Origin: Saccoglossus kowalevskii
Lineage: Eukaryota; Hemichordata; Enteropneusta; Harrimaniidae
NCBI RefSeq assembly: GCF_000003605.2
Contig: NW_003118931.1
Location: forward strand, 583,489-638,942
DNA: 55,454 nt
Reading direction: 5' to 3'
A program made the position numbers and the translations under genes. Each line of letters opens with the position of its first letter. The first letter of the stretch is position 1. The notes beneath the pieces were generated by a model. The model saw nothing but the letters and a program-made list of their open reading frames with translations, did no database searches and was not told the origin of the DNA. Positions 23,901 through 37,057 of the stretch are shown here, in pieces.

Positions 23901-25004
23901 TCACCAGTGGTGGTTCAATCTGCACCTCAAAACTCGAAGGAAAGCTTTTTTGAATTCCTTATTGGAAAATGTATAGATTATAGGGTTCAGCATTGAGTTC
24001 ATGTAGCCTAGCCAGGCAAAAAATCCCAACACAACAGGATGCACTTGGCAAGACGCGCAAAAAGGCAAGACGACGGCGAAGATGAAAAACGGCAGCCAAC
24101 AAACTATGAATACACCGATAATGATCCCGAGAGTTTTCGCCGCTTTTCTTTCCCTTGCTAAGCTAATCGCCCTCATGTCATTTCCCCGGGAACTCATGCT
24201 GTTAACCCTTTCTTGTTTTTGTGGCTCCAAATGCAAATTGTCTGTGGTCGCTATCTGTGCGCTCACCGTCCCTACAGTCGGTGTCGTTACGCGAGTGTTG
24301 CTTCCCCGAGTTGCGGTTGGTGCCACCTGGTTACGTCGAATCCTCATCCTAGCAGCCCGAAAGATCCTGCAGTACACAAAAATTATAATGCTCAGTGGCA
24401 CGTAAAATGCGAAAAGTGTTGAGTATATGGTATACGCCAAGTCTTGGCTGATGTTACATACGTTAGGATCAGCTCGGTCGTTCGGGGTCCGCCAGCCAAA
24501 TAGCGGCGGAATAGAGACGAGTGCGGATATGATCCACACACTGACAATCATCCACGCGGCTCGCCGAGGGGTTCGCTTGCTTACGTACTCCAGCGGCTTG
24601 GTAATGGCCCAATACCTATCTAACGCAATGACTGTTAAATTAAGAATACTTGCAGTGCAGCACAGAACGTCCAAGGAAATCCACACGTCGCAGAAAATAG
24701 TTCCAAAAATCCATGTCTCAGTCAAATCATAGGCCAGTCTTATTGGCATTACTAGAAGCGAGACGAGAAGATCTGACAGCGCTAACGAGCCAATCAGATA
24801 ATTTGCGGCAGTTTTGATGTTTTTCTCCAGTTTCAATGCAATAATGACCAATGAGTTACCAAAAACAGACAACACGATGAGAAAACAGCCGGCAATTAAA
24901 GCGAGTATAGCGTATATATCTGTTGAAAATACCGCACCAGCTCGAGTTGTTGGCACGATAGTACTCGATGAATTGTTTTCCATGACGAGCTCTGTAGTGA
25001 CCAT
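23901..25004 (-). CDS. HTR1A-like: 5-HT1A-like serotonin receptor (class A GPCR), intronless
   Basis: This is a 367-residue seven-helix receptor on one exon. The ATG at 25004 is chosen because the open frame further upstream starts only at TTG; 24 residues with tandem NNS sequons precede helix 1. Visible landmarks, numbered from that ATG: N50 (1.50), D78 (2.50), disulfide pair C105 and C183, amine-binding D112 (3.32), DRY 129-131, S195/T196 (5.42/5.43), P203, CWLP with W303 (6.48), F306/F307, W331, Y334 (7.43), NPIIY 340-344 and a tail cysteine C361. The second loop GWRTPNDRADPNVC and the helix-5 segment YTIYST...AFY match vertebrate 5-HT1A closely. The family signals through Gi/o and lowers cAMP at the plasma membrane. 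Position 7.39 is Ala, not the Asn of mammalian 5-HT1A. The third loop is short (about 70 residues). A dopamine or octopamine receptor is less likely because of the loop sequence. Confidence 0.92.
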   Translation of the reverse strand: MVTTELVMENNSSSTIVPTTRAGAVFSTDIYAILALIAGCFLIVLSVFGNSLVIIALKLEKNIKTAANYLIGSLALSDLLVSLLVMPIRLAYDLTETWIFGTIFCDVWISLDVLCCTASILNLTVIALDRYWAITKPLEYVSKRTPRRAAWMIVSVWIISALVSIPPLFGWRTPNDRADPNVCNISQDLAYTIYSTLFAFYVPLSIIIFVYCRIFRAARMRIRRNQVAPTATRGSNTRVTTPTVGTVSAQIATTDNLHLEPQKQERVNSMSSRGNDMRAISLARERKAAKTLGIIIGVFIVCWLPFFIFAVVLPFCASCQVHPVVLGFFAWLGYMNSMLNPIIYTFSNKEFKKAFLRVLRCRLNHHW

Positions 25005-25125
25005 CGTGACTGGATACCACAACTTTTCGTGAGCTGAACTACTAAAGGAAATGGTTAACAATCGTTTCGCAAACAAATGCAATCTCCTGAATTCACGATT
25101 CCCGGATTACGTGAAACTCAGTTGC

Positions 25126-25135
25126 TGTATATACA
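25126..25135 (-). promoter_or_regulatory. Possible TATA element of the serotonin-receptor gene
   Basis: The sequence TGTATATACA lies about 125 bp upstream of the receptor ATG on the minus strand, a plausible distance for a core promoter with a short 5' UTR. It is a single short motif in AT-rich DNA, so it may be chance. Confidence 0.25.
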
Positions 25136-28100
25136 AACTCATCATCGCGATACTTACGATCGGTGACTGAACTATCCAAACGTAGAATACGCGCATGCGT
25201 AGTTTGTACATATGGGAGAGTGTGTTGTCCGTTGCGTTGGTGGAGGGGGGTTACCTTCAATTACTAAAGAGGCTGATAACAAAACGCAACACATATGATA
25301 ACTATGTTCAATTCAATGTATTTAATGGTATTTATCTGAAGAAAACTATATGCATTAATTCCGTCGCCTTGTTCAGATGTTTTCCACACTGTGCAAATAC
25401 AAACACCCAATCCATCTCTAAACACGTTAAGCAACAGAGTCTCGAGTTACGCTTTACAAATCAAGGGTAAAACAAAACGCGTTCTTGTTTTGAATGCTCC
25501 GCTACCCGAATCAAAATATTTCAACCGCGGTCCGATCAACAGGATAAACAAACTCCATAATACCATGATTGAGAAGTTGTTTAAAAACCAAATTTATATA
25601 TTGTTCTTCCAAAACTAACTGGGTATGTGAATTGACATGTGTTTAACAGCCAAGAGAAAGCAATGTATGATATATACCACACGGCCTTTATTTGTGAATT
25701 TCCTACCACAAGTTATTTCAATTGTACAAACAATACTATAATCTTTAAGAGTAAACTTATTCATTCGGACCAGGTTATATTTTCATAACCGCCGGGCCCC
25801 ATTCGGTCCTTCAACTTTCCACCCATTGATCATCTGTTCCATTGTACCATGAAATTAATTCTTACCCTTGCGTGATTCTCTCGTCACAGTGCATAGAACA
25901 CGTATGTGTCGACTAAAGATCGTATTACTGCTAGCACTGATACTTGTATTCTGCTTGGCATCAGTAAACAATGTGTTTGTAAATAGTCATGTATATTAAA
26001 CAAATCTCGAAGACTTACCATAATATCGCATTCTTAGTAAATGCTCTATTATGCACTATTTCTTTAGAAGATGCGTGTTTTATTTTTGTTTTCATACAAT
26101 GCACAAAAACGACACATGTGCGTAGGTTATGTGACATCAATACCCTTCCATCTTACTATAACAAATCACCTTGTGAAAATTAAAACGCAAAACTGTCGGT
26201 AGCGACTATTTGCATTCCTCTGGACCATTAAAGTGACAGTCATTAAATTATGATATTATAATTCAAAAAAAGGATGGTGAAATTGACTCGACTTAGGGAT
26301 GGAACAGTTCATCTGTTGAGCGTGGTCAAGTTCCAGTTGACGTATCTTATTACTACAGATCAGTTTCCATAATTACTTCGCACGATGTACATGGTTTGTA
26401 CACCTCACTGTAAATAATAATGGTCCATCCCTTGAGCAATTGCAAGTTTATTGCGCACACCGACAAAGCTATTGAAACCAGAATCCTTAGTGCGAATAAC
26501 GGACATTCCACGTATATGGGAGACGGCAATATACTACGCTACAACGGGCCACGAGTTATTAGATGGATTTTTTCGTTTGCTGCCATTGCCAGTACAGGGA
26601 AGTTTATTTGACGTTTTGTATCGATTTTAATTTGTTACTTTTGATAAATTTCGTACAAAATTGTACCTCATTAAAGTATGCAACCGCAATCTTTGTCGTG
26701 TTGTAATAGAACAGCCGCTATGAGCCATCATCAGAGGAAAGAATTCCATATATTTCATATATCTATATTTGTGCTTTAAGTATAATGACTTGTTAATCAG
26801 TTTTGTTATTATTCCGGTCGATGTTCTGGATTTTTAACAATTTAATTAGTACATAACGGACAGTTTGTTTATGGGTTATATATTGGGATCTGTTAAATTC
26901 ATTACACAAACAACACATTCGCTGCTTCCAGTGGCATTTCGGTGACCTCTGACGAAGAAAGGCGTCTGGCACGATATGTTGAGTTTTTATTTCTTCCATA
27001 TTTTAGGAGAACTATTATTAAGACGAAGACGCGACTTAAGTGCTTAGCTTCAGCTCATGGGTACCACATGTGGTCTTGCACATCGTATGTTAAATTAACC
27101 TACAACACACGAGTTCACTGTTTGGGATTCATCAACTGTTATTTTTTTCGCTCACTTTACTAGTTGGAGTTGGATAATAATTTATGCTACAATTTATGCA
27201 AAAATGCCAACGTAATACTTTCTTGGATGTATAAATATTGAAAAGTTACATTTATGTATTTCGTCATTTATATTTTTCGGCCAGGCGTCAGTCCTGGAAA
27301 TTGAATGTTACTCATGTCTCTTTTGACTTTTCTGTACAAAGTGCCAGTTCTGATAAATTGTGTGACCATCTTCCTTTCATAACGGCCTTATGATAATTTA
27401 AAGCGTTGTCCCAGTGCAAAGCGGCTCTGTTGAACACACAAAAAAGCTGTTGACCTTAACCATTGGTTCTTCCAAAGTTGCAAATGATGACCTTACCATT
27501 GAGGTTGTGACCCACTCACCTGGGATGGGCGTTGACACCTCTTAGTGCTCACCCCAACAAGAATTCAAGTCTACCGATGATGAGTCGACGTAACAACCGC
27601 GATGCTGCTTGTGAACAGCATATTTTCTAAACTGTTTTCTCACTTCCACCATGCCTGATGACATGCTCCTTATCACCCCCCAACAACAGTTCAAGTGAAG
27701 AAACATTGGGGTAACTTGAATTTAAAGTCTTCGTTTTGCTTCAATCACACTTCAAGATGGCCCAACAACCCTGACACACATAGGCTATAATTACACTTTT
27801 CGTTTGATGGCCAAAATGTGTTTTACATCACAAACTGTGTGCCACTGCTCGGCGACCCCGTCTGAATCCAGTGTAACACAGTGATGATGGCTGTTAAACC
27901 AAGTGAACTTTTGACATCGGAAAGTTGGTGTACGTATGTGTCTTGTATCACGTCTTCATTATAATGTTAACAACGTTCTATCCGTATACAATTCATTAAC
28001 TCCAACTAACTGTCTCAAAAATAATTAGGGCGATTGAAATGATTATGCAATACAGTTTAGGGAAATACGTGGTGCTTAGGCTGAATGTTAACAAATCCTT

Positions 28101-28324
28101 GTGTGTTGAACCGAGGCAGAATGAGTCATTTACATTTACTTTGAGTTGAGTTGAGAAGCTTAGAACAACAGTTTGCCTGGTGATCGGTACTGCCCTCGCC
28201 TCCGGCCTCGCCACGGTTTGTACGACTCTTGTTTTATTTTTATCAGCAGTGTCTCGCCGTACTGGCATTGTTTTTTCATACAATGAAAAGTGAAAACATG
28301 ACAAGAGTTTCACAGAAAAACAAA
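25136..28324. other. Intergenic, no gene recognised
   Basis: This is the 5' flank of the receptor gene on its far side. Only short, unrelated open frames occur. No element boundaries could be defined. Confidence 0.45.
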
Positions 28325-28514
28325 TACTGTAAAATACTTTATTTTCGCTTGGAATTATTTTTGCTATTTTCACTGAAGGAATGATTCACTGCAAATAACA
28401 ACCAGAGAATTTACCTTTTTTCCTATATTTTACATTCAACTCGCCAAAAATCAGTGACAATTGAATTCCATACAAAACATCCAAAAAGTCTTTCAGCGAA
28501 AATTAATTCTAGCA
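28325..28514 (-). mobile_element. MITE copy 2, about 190 bp
   Basis: This is the reverse complement of the family member at 6626-6836: it begins TACTGTAAAATACTTTATTT and contains CTGAAGGAATGATTC, TATATTTTACATTCAA and CCAAAAAGTCTTTC. The far end diverges from copy 1, so one terminal repeat is degraded or the copies belong to subfamilies. Confidence 0.7.
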
Positions 28515-31500
28515 ATGCAGTTTTAATTCCTTTGTTTGTTTGTCTCGACATAAACGGTAACTGTACAGAATAAATCATGGACATTGGCGTATCAACTTGA
28601 ACGACACTAGTGCATAATTTTCAGTTATCAATTACAATCTTTGTATTTGTTATGTATATTCTTGGCCTAGAGTAAAATCTGCGTAATGATGATTAAAGCG
28701 GTCGGTGGAAGCACATCACAAGTCCCCGCGAGAGAAGAAGAATACTGTATTACATATTAATGGTGTGAGATATTTATCTGCCAGGAAGAAACGTTTCTGG
28801 TTGTCTAAATGGCATTTAATATTTTGACGAACTTAATTAACTGTTAGCCTTGGATAAATAGATGTATATTCAGAATCCGTTCTAGCCATTGATATGGATT
28901 TATTTGGGAGGTAATTTGAGGCATATTAACAACTTAGACTGAGTTACGGCCGATGATTCAATCTATGATTAATGGAAATATCGAATTGTGCTGTTTCAAA
29001 CTTGAGTATCGGCTAACCTATCCCTAATCGCAGCCCAGATGAGGTACTGTTGTTTACACATATGGTTGGTCGTCGACTCTAGACCACCGAGACCTGTCAC
29101 TAGTTTGTTTTTCTTCTGTCCATCATCCTAAATTTTTACCTTGACAACCTAATTACGCAGTATGCTAACACATAGTTAAAAATCGACCAGAAACACCAAG
29201 GAAAGCTACAAGTAAGGGATTGATCAAAATCAACTCGCGGGTTTTTTGATATTTTAACTAGAAAAAAATTAAAGGCAAAACATCACAAGTGAATAAAGAA
29301 CGAAATATATATGTGATTGAAAGGAACAAAATACAAAGCAACTTCCGAGTCGTTTATGACTCAAATCTATGAATGCAAAAAATGTGCAGATGATATTACC
29401 CCTAAATTTATAGTGGTCGACTCCTAAGTCCAATTAGTTCGTGACCTTCTATTATAACCGTAGTTAGTCTCGCTACCAACAGTATTGTTTATAATTGCCA
29501 ATCAATCACCTGGTAATTCCATATAGTATTTAATTATATAATTAGGTATTTGTGAAAAAATAATTACATGTTAATTGTTCAATACATTACTAATAATTTA
29601 TAATCACTTGTCTTTGATAACCCATAGTGCATAGCGCTAACACTGTATATGTCTTTCGTCTTTTCAAGAGTTCAGTTTCAATAGAGGCATATACGAATAG
29701 CATATCAATTAAATAAACGCAAAAATGATGATTTGTGTGTGTGTGTGTGGGGGGGGGGTATGACAAAATACGACCTGCTGCCAATTGATTGCATATGCTT
29801 AAAGGATCAGTGTGCTTTGAGATTAAGATTTTATGTACGATCTATATTTTATTAATTATATTTACTGTTAAGAGTGTTTGATCACAGGCAAGAGAACATA
29901 GATTATAACTTGAACAACATGCTGGCAACAGCACAGATTATAACAACATACTGGCAACTTAAACCATGCTGGTGTCAAGGTTTATCACTTGTGGTGTAGT
30001 GTCATAGCAGAGGTAATACGTGACAGTAATGTGCACATATTGGTAAATATATGATCGATATGATTGGCAGATTGACGTCACGTGTCCCAAAGCTGCGATT
30101 ATACTGTACATAAGTATAATATATTATGAATCACATACAAATTCCACAATTGACTCGTGTACTGATAACGTCATATTGTTCTGGTTTAGGTACAATAGCC
30201 CATTAAAGGTCGCATAGACAGTCATATATACACAATAATAAACAACATGAATAACAAATCTGGTTCGTGCAATAAAACCGTGATTTGGCTAAACATTGGG
30301 TTATACAAAAGAGTTTATGTCCACACACTGTCAACAAACACATCAAGGACATTCACTGGTATTCAACCTATTGAATATAATCAAAACATTATCACGTTAT
30401 TTATTTTATCATTGGTTAAGACATCAGTCAGCGATTTTTCGGTTTTTTAACCAGTACAACATTTTCTTGGAGAAAACCTTCCTTGCCTAAAATTGTCAAC
30501 CTGGGCCGTTTTGAAGCTATGTTCATGGGAGTTAGTATTGAAGCATTATTTCATGAAAACATAAATAGTATTTGTTGGAGTTACCCCATCATTCGGGTGA
30601 CCATACATTGTTTCCGGCTTTTGTGAGCAACGGCACATAATAAAACCATACGTTTTCATATATACTTCAATGACACAATAAGCGATTTTACGCATGCGCA
30701 TCGCATGTTACCTCTCAGAGTGACTTTTACCGTTTCATCCACATATGAACCACGACAGCAAATAAAAACTTATGATTCTTTTCCTAACACTTTGACAGAT
30801 TATTTTCAAAACAAAGCAAAATATCAGTACTGATGAATCCACGGGAGAGTTACAATCATGAGTGAAATGGTGCGTAGTAACTGTGTTATAGTATGTGCTG
30901 CAAACCATGCCATTGCCAATCCGTATTCTGTAATGCAAATTTCAGAGGCGACTAAGAATAATGAATTTAGTATTTTGGTACAAAGAGAGCAAAACTATTT
31001 GTGCGCTCCTTAAGAATACATTAGTCTATATTCTAGGTTGTCATGGTGAAATGTGAGGTTGATGGACAGAAAAAAGACAAACAGTGACAGTCACCGAATG
31101 CAATGCCGGGGTGGTGTAGTTGGTCTCGAACGAACGTATACCAACTATTCAGATAAGAGTTTTAGATTGTTCTCTGCATCTGGATGACATAATAAAGCTC
31201 ATACTGTTCATGTCACAACATTCGCCCTAGCAACCATCTGGGAAACTCGGCAAATATGCAGTCTTATTTGTCCACGCTATAGGTGTGCATAAATATTGCC
31301 CGTTGGGTAAATATATCATTTGGTTGTTTCGAGTTATCACTTGTCCATTTCACGTTTGACATAAATTAAACATGACTGGAACACAGTCATCCGAGAGATA
31401 TTTGTTATTTCTATCATAAAAGAGTACCGGTTCAACTGTGTTCGTTTACATCGACAGAAGGGAGAGATTTTTAAACGATTACTGGTATATAAATTCCTAC

Positions 31501-34500
31501 TTATACCATATGTTCCGCCATCCGAATTCCTGTTTGTTGAAAAACATTGTGTTTCCTTATCAAGCGCTTATACCGGATACATTACATTTAGGTCTAGTAG
31601 TTGTTTTGATATTTAAGAAAGTTCGGGGATATTCCAATATAAGACTAGATATGGCATAGTTACAAAATTCAGTACGATGAAAGAGCTTCAACGAATGATT
31701 CATCATTTGCATGCTTGGCATCTTACTGTTTACGCGATTTTACAAATTAAAACGCAATTTCGCATGTTATTATGTGTTGTTTCTGTAATAGTGTACGGTA
31801 CTTCTCACGTTAAACTATTTATGCCGTTCACGACCCCACGAACGACTCCCGCCTTCACCGTTCACATGGTATAACTTCTATATGCAGTATGATTACCGAG
31901 CGCACGTACCGGTGTTGGATAACACAGTGTCGTTCGTGCCGTATGTGCTACCGTACAAATAAACTGTTAGTGCGATCGTCTTCGATGTATACACATATTT
32001 TGACGCGCTAATCCAATTGAGGATGCCTACTGGTTTTGCCGATCGTCTCACGAGGAAACCCGAACCTCTCTAAAAATGATATAATCGGGCTAAAGTATGT
32101 GCTTAAGCTGCAGGATACAGTTTGGAGTATGAATGTATATACCGGGTCTGGGAAGTAAACGATGGAAGCGAGCTAGATTTCTGGAATACCGCTGGTATGA
32201 AAATAGATTGTGAAAGCAGCCGCGGCAACAACAAGAAGTGATGTTTAGTTATGTTTGACTTGCGTCCATCATCCAATACTGAACAGACCATTAATATTTA
32301 CATATAGGCTCAACATAGTATCAATGTTAATGGTGTGTGGTTTATGCTTTCAAGGATGTGTGCATAGACGTAGTAAATCCATGCTGTGCGAGACAATCCG
32401 GTTATGATCATATATAAGCAGTTGTGTGTGCAAGTAAAGTGAATTAAATAATTTATTTTATCAAAAGTTTATTAATTTTTATTTTTAACATTATTCACGA
32501 GAAAAACAAAGTATATAGAGGTAATGCTTCTGATAATGTGCAAGCTATAATATATATGACAGACATATTCAGATACACTGGGCTGATTGACTTAATTGTT
32601 TCAACCGACGAGATAAAACTCTGTTGTGATTGCGACAAGATTTCTTATGTTGGTGGCGTTCATGTCTCCGAGATTATGCACGTAATCTCGTTCAATATCC
32701 TCAAATATTCGCCCTTGGTGGGTATACTAATCGCTTTTGAAATCAATATAGACGCCTTAATACATAACGGGACAGGATGCCACTTATCATAGTAGGCTTG
32801 GTGAGATAATTAAACATCTGTGGCGGTGAGCACACGCTCACATTTCCGTAAATTGGAAAGCGGTTTCGTCCGTTTGTGTATATTGCTACCTAGCGTTAGT
32901 ACAAGCGTAGACATTTTGTTGTCAAATTATTTCACACTGTTTTTTGTTGTTGTTAACGTTGATTCAAAAGTCTCGCGGAAATTGTCAAATTCTAGAAAAC
33001 AACGCAGATTATGTTATTGATATCTTTTCTGTTATTGTAAGCGTACCAAGAACATTTCAACGCTTTCCTCGAGTACATTTGAATCAATAACATAGCGTTG
33101 TTTGGTGCAATCACCCACTGAACTACTGTCCCTGTTGGCGTCGTTCTTTCACTGAACTACAGATCACTTGTGGAGATGTTTGCACTCGATGGCACGCCTC
33201 GGATACTCTCTAACCGCAACGATTGAGAGGGAAGAGAAACTACTGAGGCAACATATGACATGAACATGCTTACAATTTGTTTTGCTAGGACATTATCATT
33301 TGACTCAGCGTTACAGTATTAATCGTATAAATATACGACTTAATCGCACGAGATTCGCAACAACGAATTTGCATTTAAATTATATGCGCCGATTTATTAA
33401 TGGCCAACTTTCTCATATTACTTTAAAAAAACACATTTTGTCATGAAATTATCAATATCTCTTTATATTCACTGGTCTCACGCTATACAAATGACAGGTG
33501 AGATAATAATTTTATCAATTTATCACTGTAGTATTATATCACGCATTGCGTTAACAAGATGTTCACATCAAGTACGGAGTTTGCAACCGTAAACATACTC
33601 TTGTGCGATTGCTTACACATAATACAGCCTGATGAACATTATATTATACCAATTCATTTCCCAATAAACATGGACGTAATACTTCCTTATTGACACAAAG
33701 TTTATGTGTGTAAAGTTGAATTGAGACCTGCAACGTAGTGCTTCAACACGGTAAAGGGAGGAACTCATTGCTGGTACATAACATCTTTGCTCGTCAATAT
33801 AGGTCTCGATATATAAATAACCCACTCTGAATAAATTTACGTCGTCTCGCATTGTTTTGTTGTTGGACACCCACCCGAATGTTAAACGTTCTGTGTTAAG
33901 AATAACCTGATGGGAACATTGGTATGCTAGTAATCAGAAGCGTAGAAGCAGCATCCCAAGGGAGAGGAATGGCTTGCATGTAAAGTGCATATTCAAAAGT
34001 TAAACCATAGATTGTTAATAAAGCATCATAAGTTAAGTGTAAAAATGACATCATCATGGGCCGCCGAAATACCCAATTTGAGTTGTAACCCTGTGGTAGT
34101 CATCTCAAAGCAACAGCTCTATCCTAGCCAAAATGGACAATCGATGAACGACGTATGTTTAATAAAATAAATAATAAAAGATCTATAATTCAAAATAAGT
34201 GCTTGACCCCGGGACTTGACCTGAGGTAAGTACGTTGGTAATATACGTTGACCTCGGCACATTAATGCTATCACATCAATAATTGAAGCGTGGGAACACA
34301 TGTGTTAAGAGCGAGTGAGTGTATTTGTCGTGACAAAGATGTGTCACTGGGACGTTTTTAACGGGGCAATTTTACAGACACTTTTAAGATAAGGGTAATG
34401 AAACAAGTAGCGCCCTCTAACGACGAAATACAGTTGTTACGTCAGAGCGACAACTGCGTTACGTGTAGTCGTTTATAAATAATATAATTTCTCAAAAACA

Positions 34501-36201
34501 GTTTCTATTGATGACGTTATTATTGCTTTCACTGGCCCGTTCATGTCATTGAAGCGCATTGTCTTCGAGTGAGACTTCTACGCGTGGTTATTTTTTTCAA
34601 CAAGCGGCTATTTTTTGCCCGTAGTAAATGATAATCTACTTTGACTATGAACACGATGAACTTTCGTGTACACTACCTCTTGAGTAAATATACACCATTA
34701 CAACAATGGCGTAAAACGTGTCAGCATCAAACCCACAAGAGACAAACAATCACAGACTTCACTATTTGTCTCACGCCAAGTAACGCGATATCTAGGATTA
34801 GTAATCTCTGGCTCTATGCCATCACTCGGGATACGTGTATTAGTAAAACAAACACAGACAACGAATTCCGTATGTATTTTGAAGTCCCGGGCACAGAATA
34901 ATCGGTAATTTTAAGAAATTCGTCCCTGGGCGCAGTTTTATTTCCATGTGTCGAAGATGCTCAATTCTGTGAAATGTGTTATGCCCTCTACGCCGAGTAA
35001 TTAAATATTTATAGCTATTTGCTTGAGAGGGCGCCATAAAATCACAATTCTACAAATAGCAATCGGACTAAATAATGCAGTCATGTAAGTTAATGGGAAT
35101 GACGTGAATTGTAAAAGATAATTTTCTAGGGTCGAATTGAAGTAGCTGCAACGTTATGATGGTGTTTTGTTTATAATAATACTATCCCATTTTTATCGTG
35201 AGCCGCTATGTCTGCGCATGACGAGTGTGACAGTCGTGAAAGTCAACCAGACGCGCACCTTTTCATCTTCATCATGCCAAGCGAGCGACGAGCGCAGCCG
35301 AGTAGATTATTGATTCAATGAAAATAGAACTGACGTAACCATATAACGTCAAGTTATTAGTTCACGCAAATACCCTAGAAAATAATACTATTCTACATTT
35401 TTAGTGTCTTTGGTTCACGCGAGAATTGAGCTCAATCCAAGACAGCGCTACGCACGATTCGTGTGTCACCGCTGATAAAAATGACCCGAAACACTATTCA
35501 GTTGAACTATTATCAGTCCATTGCCAGAAAATGATTGTCTTTTCATTGAACGACATTCTGAAGATGTTTTATCATAAATGAGCTGTCTCGATTCAATCTC
35601 GATATATATATATAGATTTTTTCCATACTCTTCTATATATACACATGTTATCTCCAGCAGCTCTCACTGCGCTCGATATTAATGTGTGGTAACATTAAAT
35701 TTCGGTAAATACATCTCGGATATCAAAATAGTACACACACAGTCATTACATGGCGACGTTTAATTGAATCATGGAGGTAAAAAGAGCTCTTTTACCTCCA
35801 TAATTGAATCAACCAATGCTTTGCCCTTGATATGCAGTTACGCGGTTAAAACGTTCGCATTTCTGGCGTCCTACCTAATATTACCAGAATGTACCAGCAC
35901 TGTATATCTTCAAACCAAGTGAATATCATAAAATCTGCACGCTGCCAACCGGTTTGGCACAGTGTTTAAAATTTAGTTTCACCATTTTATTGTTTTATGT
36001 ATATTAACGTTAGCAGAGATACAATAAGTTCTATAGTAATTTATGTTCACGCGGATTTATTTTAGCGAGAATAGCGAAATTCAATGCTAGTGAATACTTA
36101 ATACACTTACAGTATCTGCTACTTGCAAATGAATGCTTAATAATCTGAATGTGTACTAAGACCGTGCATATATGGCGAAATTTGGAAAATTGAAGCGCGA
36201 T
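28515..36201. other. Intergenic, no gene recognised
   Basis: This long gene-poor interval has a (GT)n/(G)n run at about 29733-29758 and a near-perfect palindrome at 35771-35801. Open frames are short and unrecognised on both strands. A fragment at about 31103-31135 resembles a tRNA A-box (TGGTGTAGTTGG) but no B-box follows. Confidence 0.5.
35771..35801. repeat. Near-perfect palindrome around a SacI-like core
   Basis: ATGGAGGTAAAA and TTTTACCTCCAT flank AGAGCTC with one extra A on the left side. The phrase AATTGAATC occurs on both outer sides as a direct repeat. It could be a small foldback insertion with a target duplication, or a strong hairpin. Confidence 0.6.
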
Positions 36202-36316
36202 GGTCGTCGCGCAGCGCGTGTCCGAATTTCATGTAAATAAACAATGTATTTTACACGCGTTGTATACGTCGCTATGAGTCCCACATCAAACAGGACGCGG
36301 CACGACGACTGCCGCC
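36202..36316 (+). repeat. Dispersed repeat, copy A
   Basis: GTCGCGCAGCGCGT, CAATGTATTTTACACGCGTT and GTATACGTCGC recur in the same order at 48079-48190 (copy B, same strand). A shorter partial copy lies at about 50502-50546 on the other strand. Identity is moderate. The sequence is CpG-rich. The family is unknown. Confidence 0.55.
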
Positions 36317-36650
36317 TTTCAACATATCTCATATGACTGTGAGCATGAATGAAACAATATTCAAATGAAGGACACAAAGCTAAGACAAGTTATACCTCAG
36401 ACTAGTAATACTGGTATGAGGTTATACCAAAATACAGTACGTACAGTGGGCCTGGGTCAATAGTATGGTTCGCCCCCTATAAGATGAAATTGGTTAAAGA
36501 TGATTTTTTTCAGCCTCGAAAATTCAGAGATATTTTGAAGACGTGACGTAATATTTACATTTAATAATAGATATCTCTAGAATAACATTTCAACTTCATC
36601 AGTGTAGAATGCAACTGAATCAGTCTCGGTTATCACGCCAGGTTCAATTC

Positions 36651-37048
36651 ACAATCACTTTGGGGCTGAAATTTAATAAATACTAATTTGTTTTTAAATC
36701 TTCCGCTATACGCATATAAATAAACAAATTGTGAAACATGGCACCTAGTAAATCGATACCTTGTCGGTTTCAACTGTCGATTTCTTACCTTAAAATACGA
36801 ACCAACAAAATCAGACGGAGGGGGTCTTGTGTTAATAACCATTGTTCATAATCGCTAACTTGGTTTTATTATTAGGGGGATTCGCACAGAGTTCTAGGTA
36901 AATCAAGGAAATACTCGCTGTTACGGAACGCCCGATTGGCTGGAAATGAGTATGCGCACTTGATTTACCCAGAACTTGTTTATTTATATGCGTATAGCGG
37001 AAGATTTTTAAAAAAATATTTATTAATTTTTAGCCCCCAAGTGACTGT
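36651..37048. mobile_element. Foldback element with 75-85 bp arms and 9-bp target duplication
   Basis: The left arm at about 36651-36735 (ACAATCACTTTGGGGCTGAA ... CTTCCGCTATACGCATATAAA) is the reverse complement of the right arm at about 36974-37048. The direct repeat GGTTCAATT flanks it at 36641-36649 and 37049-37057. Inside is a second hairpin: AGTTCTAGGTAAATCAAGG at about 36889 pairs with the sequence ending in CTTGATTTACCCAGAACT near 36976. An 8-9 bp duplication fits a hAT-like or foldback transposon. There is no coding capacity. Confidence 0.8.
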
Positions 37049-37057
37049 GGTTCAATT

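Noticed and set aside
24082-25032. Plus-strand frames over the receptor
   Set aside because: Antisense shadows of the GPCR coding sequence.
25005-25082. 26-codon N-terminal extension of the receptor
   Set aside because: It begins at TTG and adds no receptor-like sequence; the ATG at 25004 gives a normal N terminus with glycosylation sequons.
31103-31135. tRNA-like or SINE-like A-box, TGGTGTAGTTGG
   Set aside because: No B-box (GGTTCRANNCC) follows at the right distance and no cloverleaf can be drawn.
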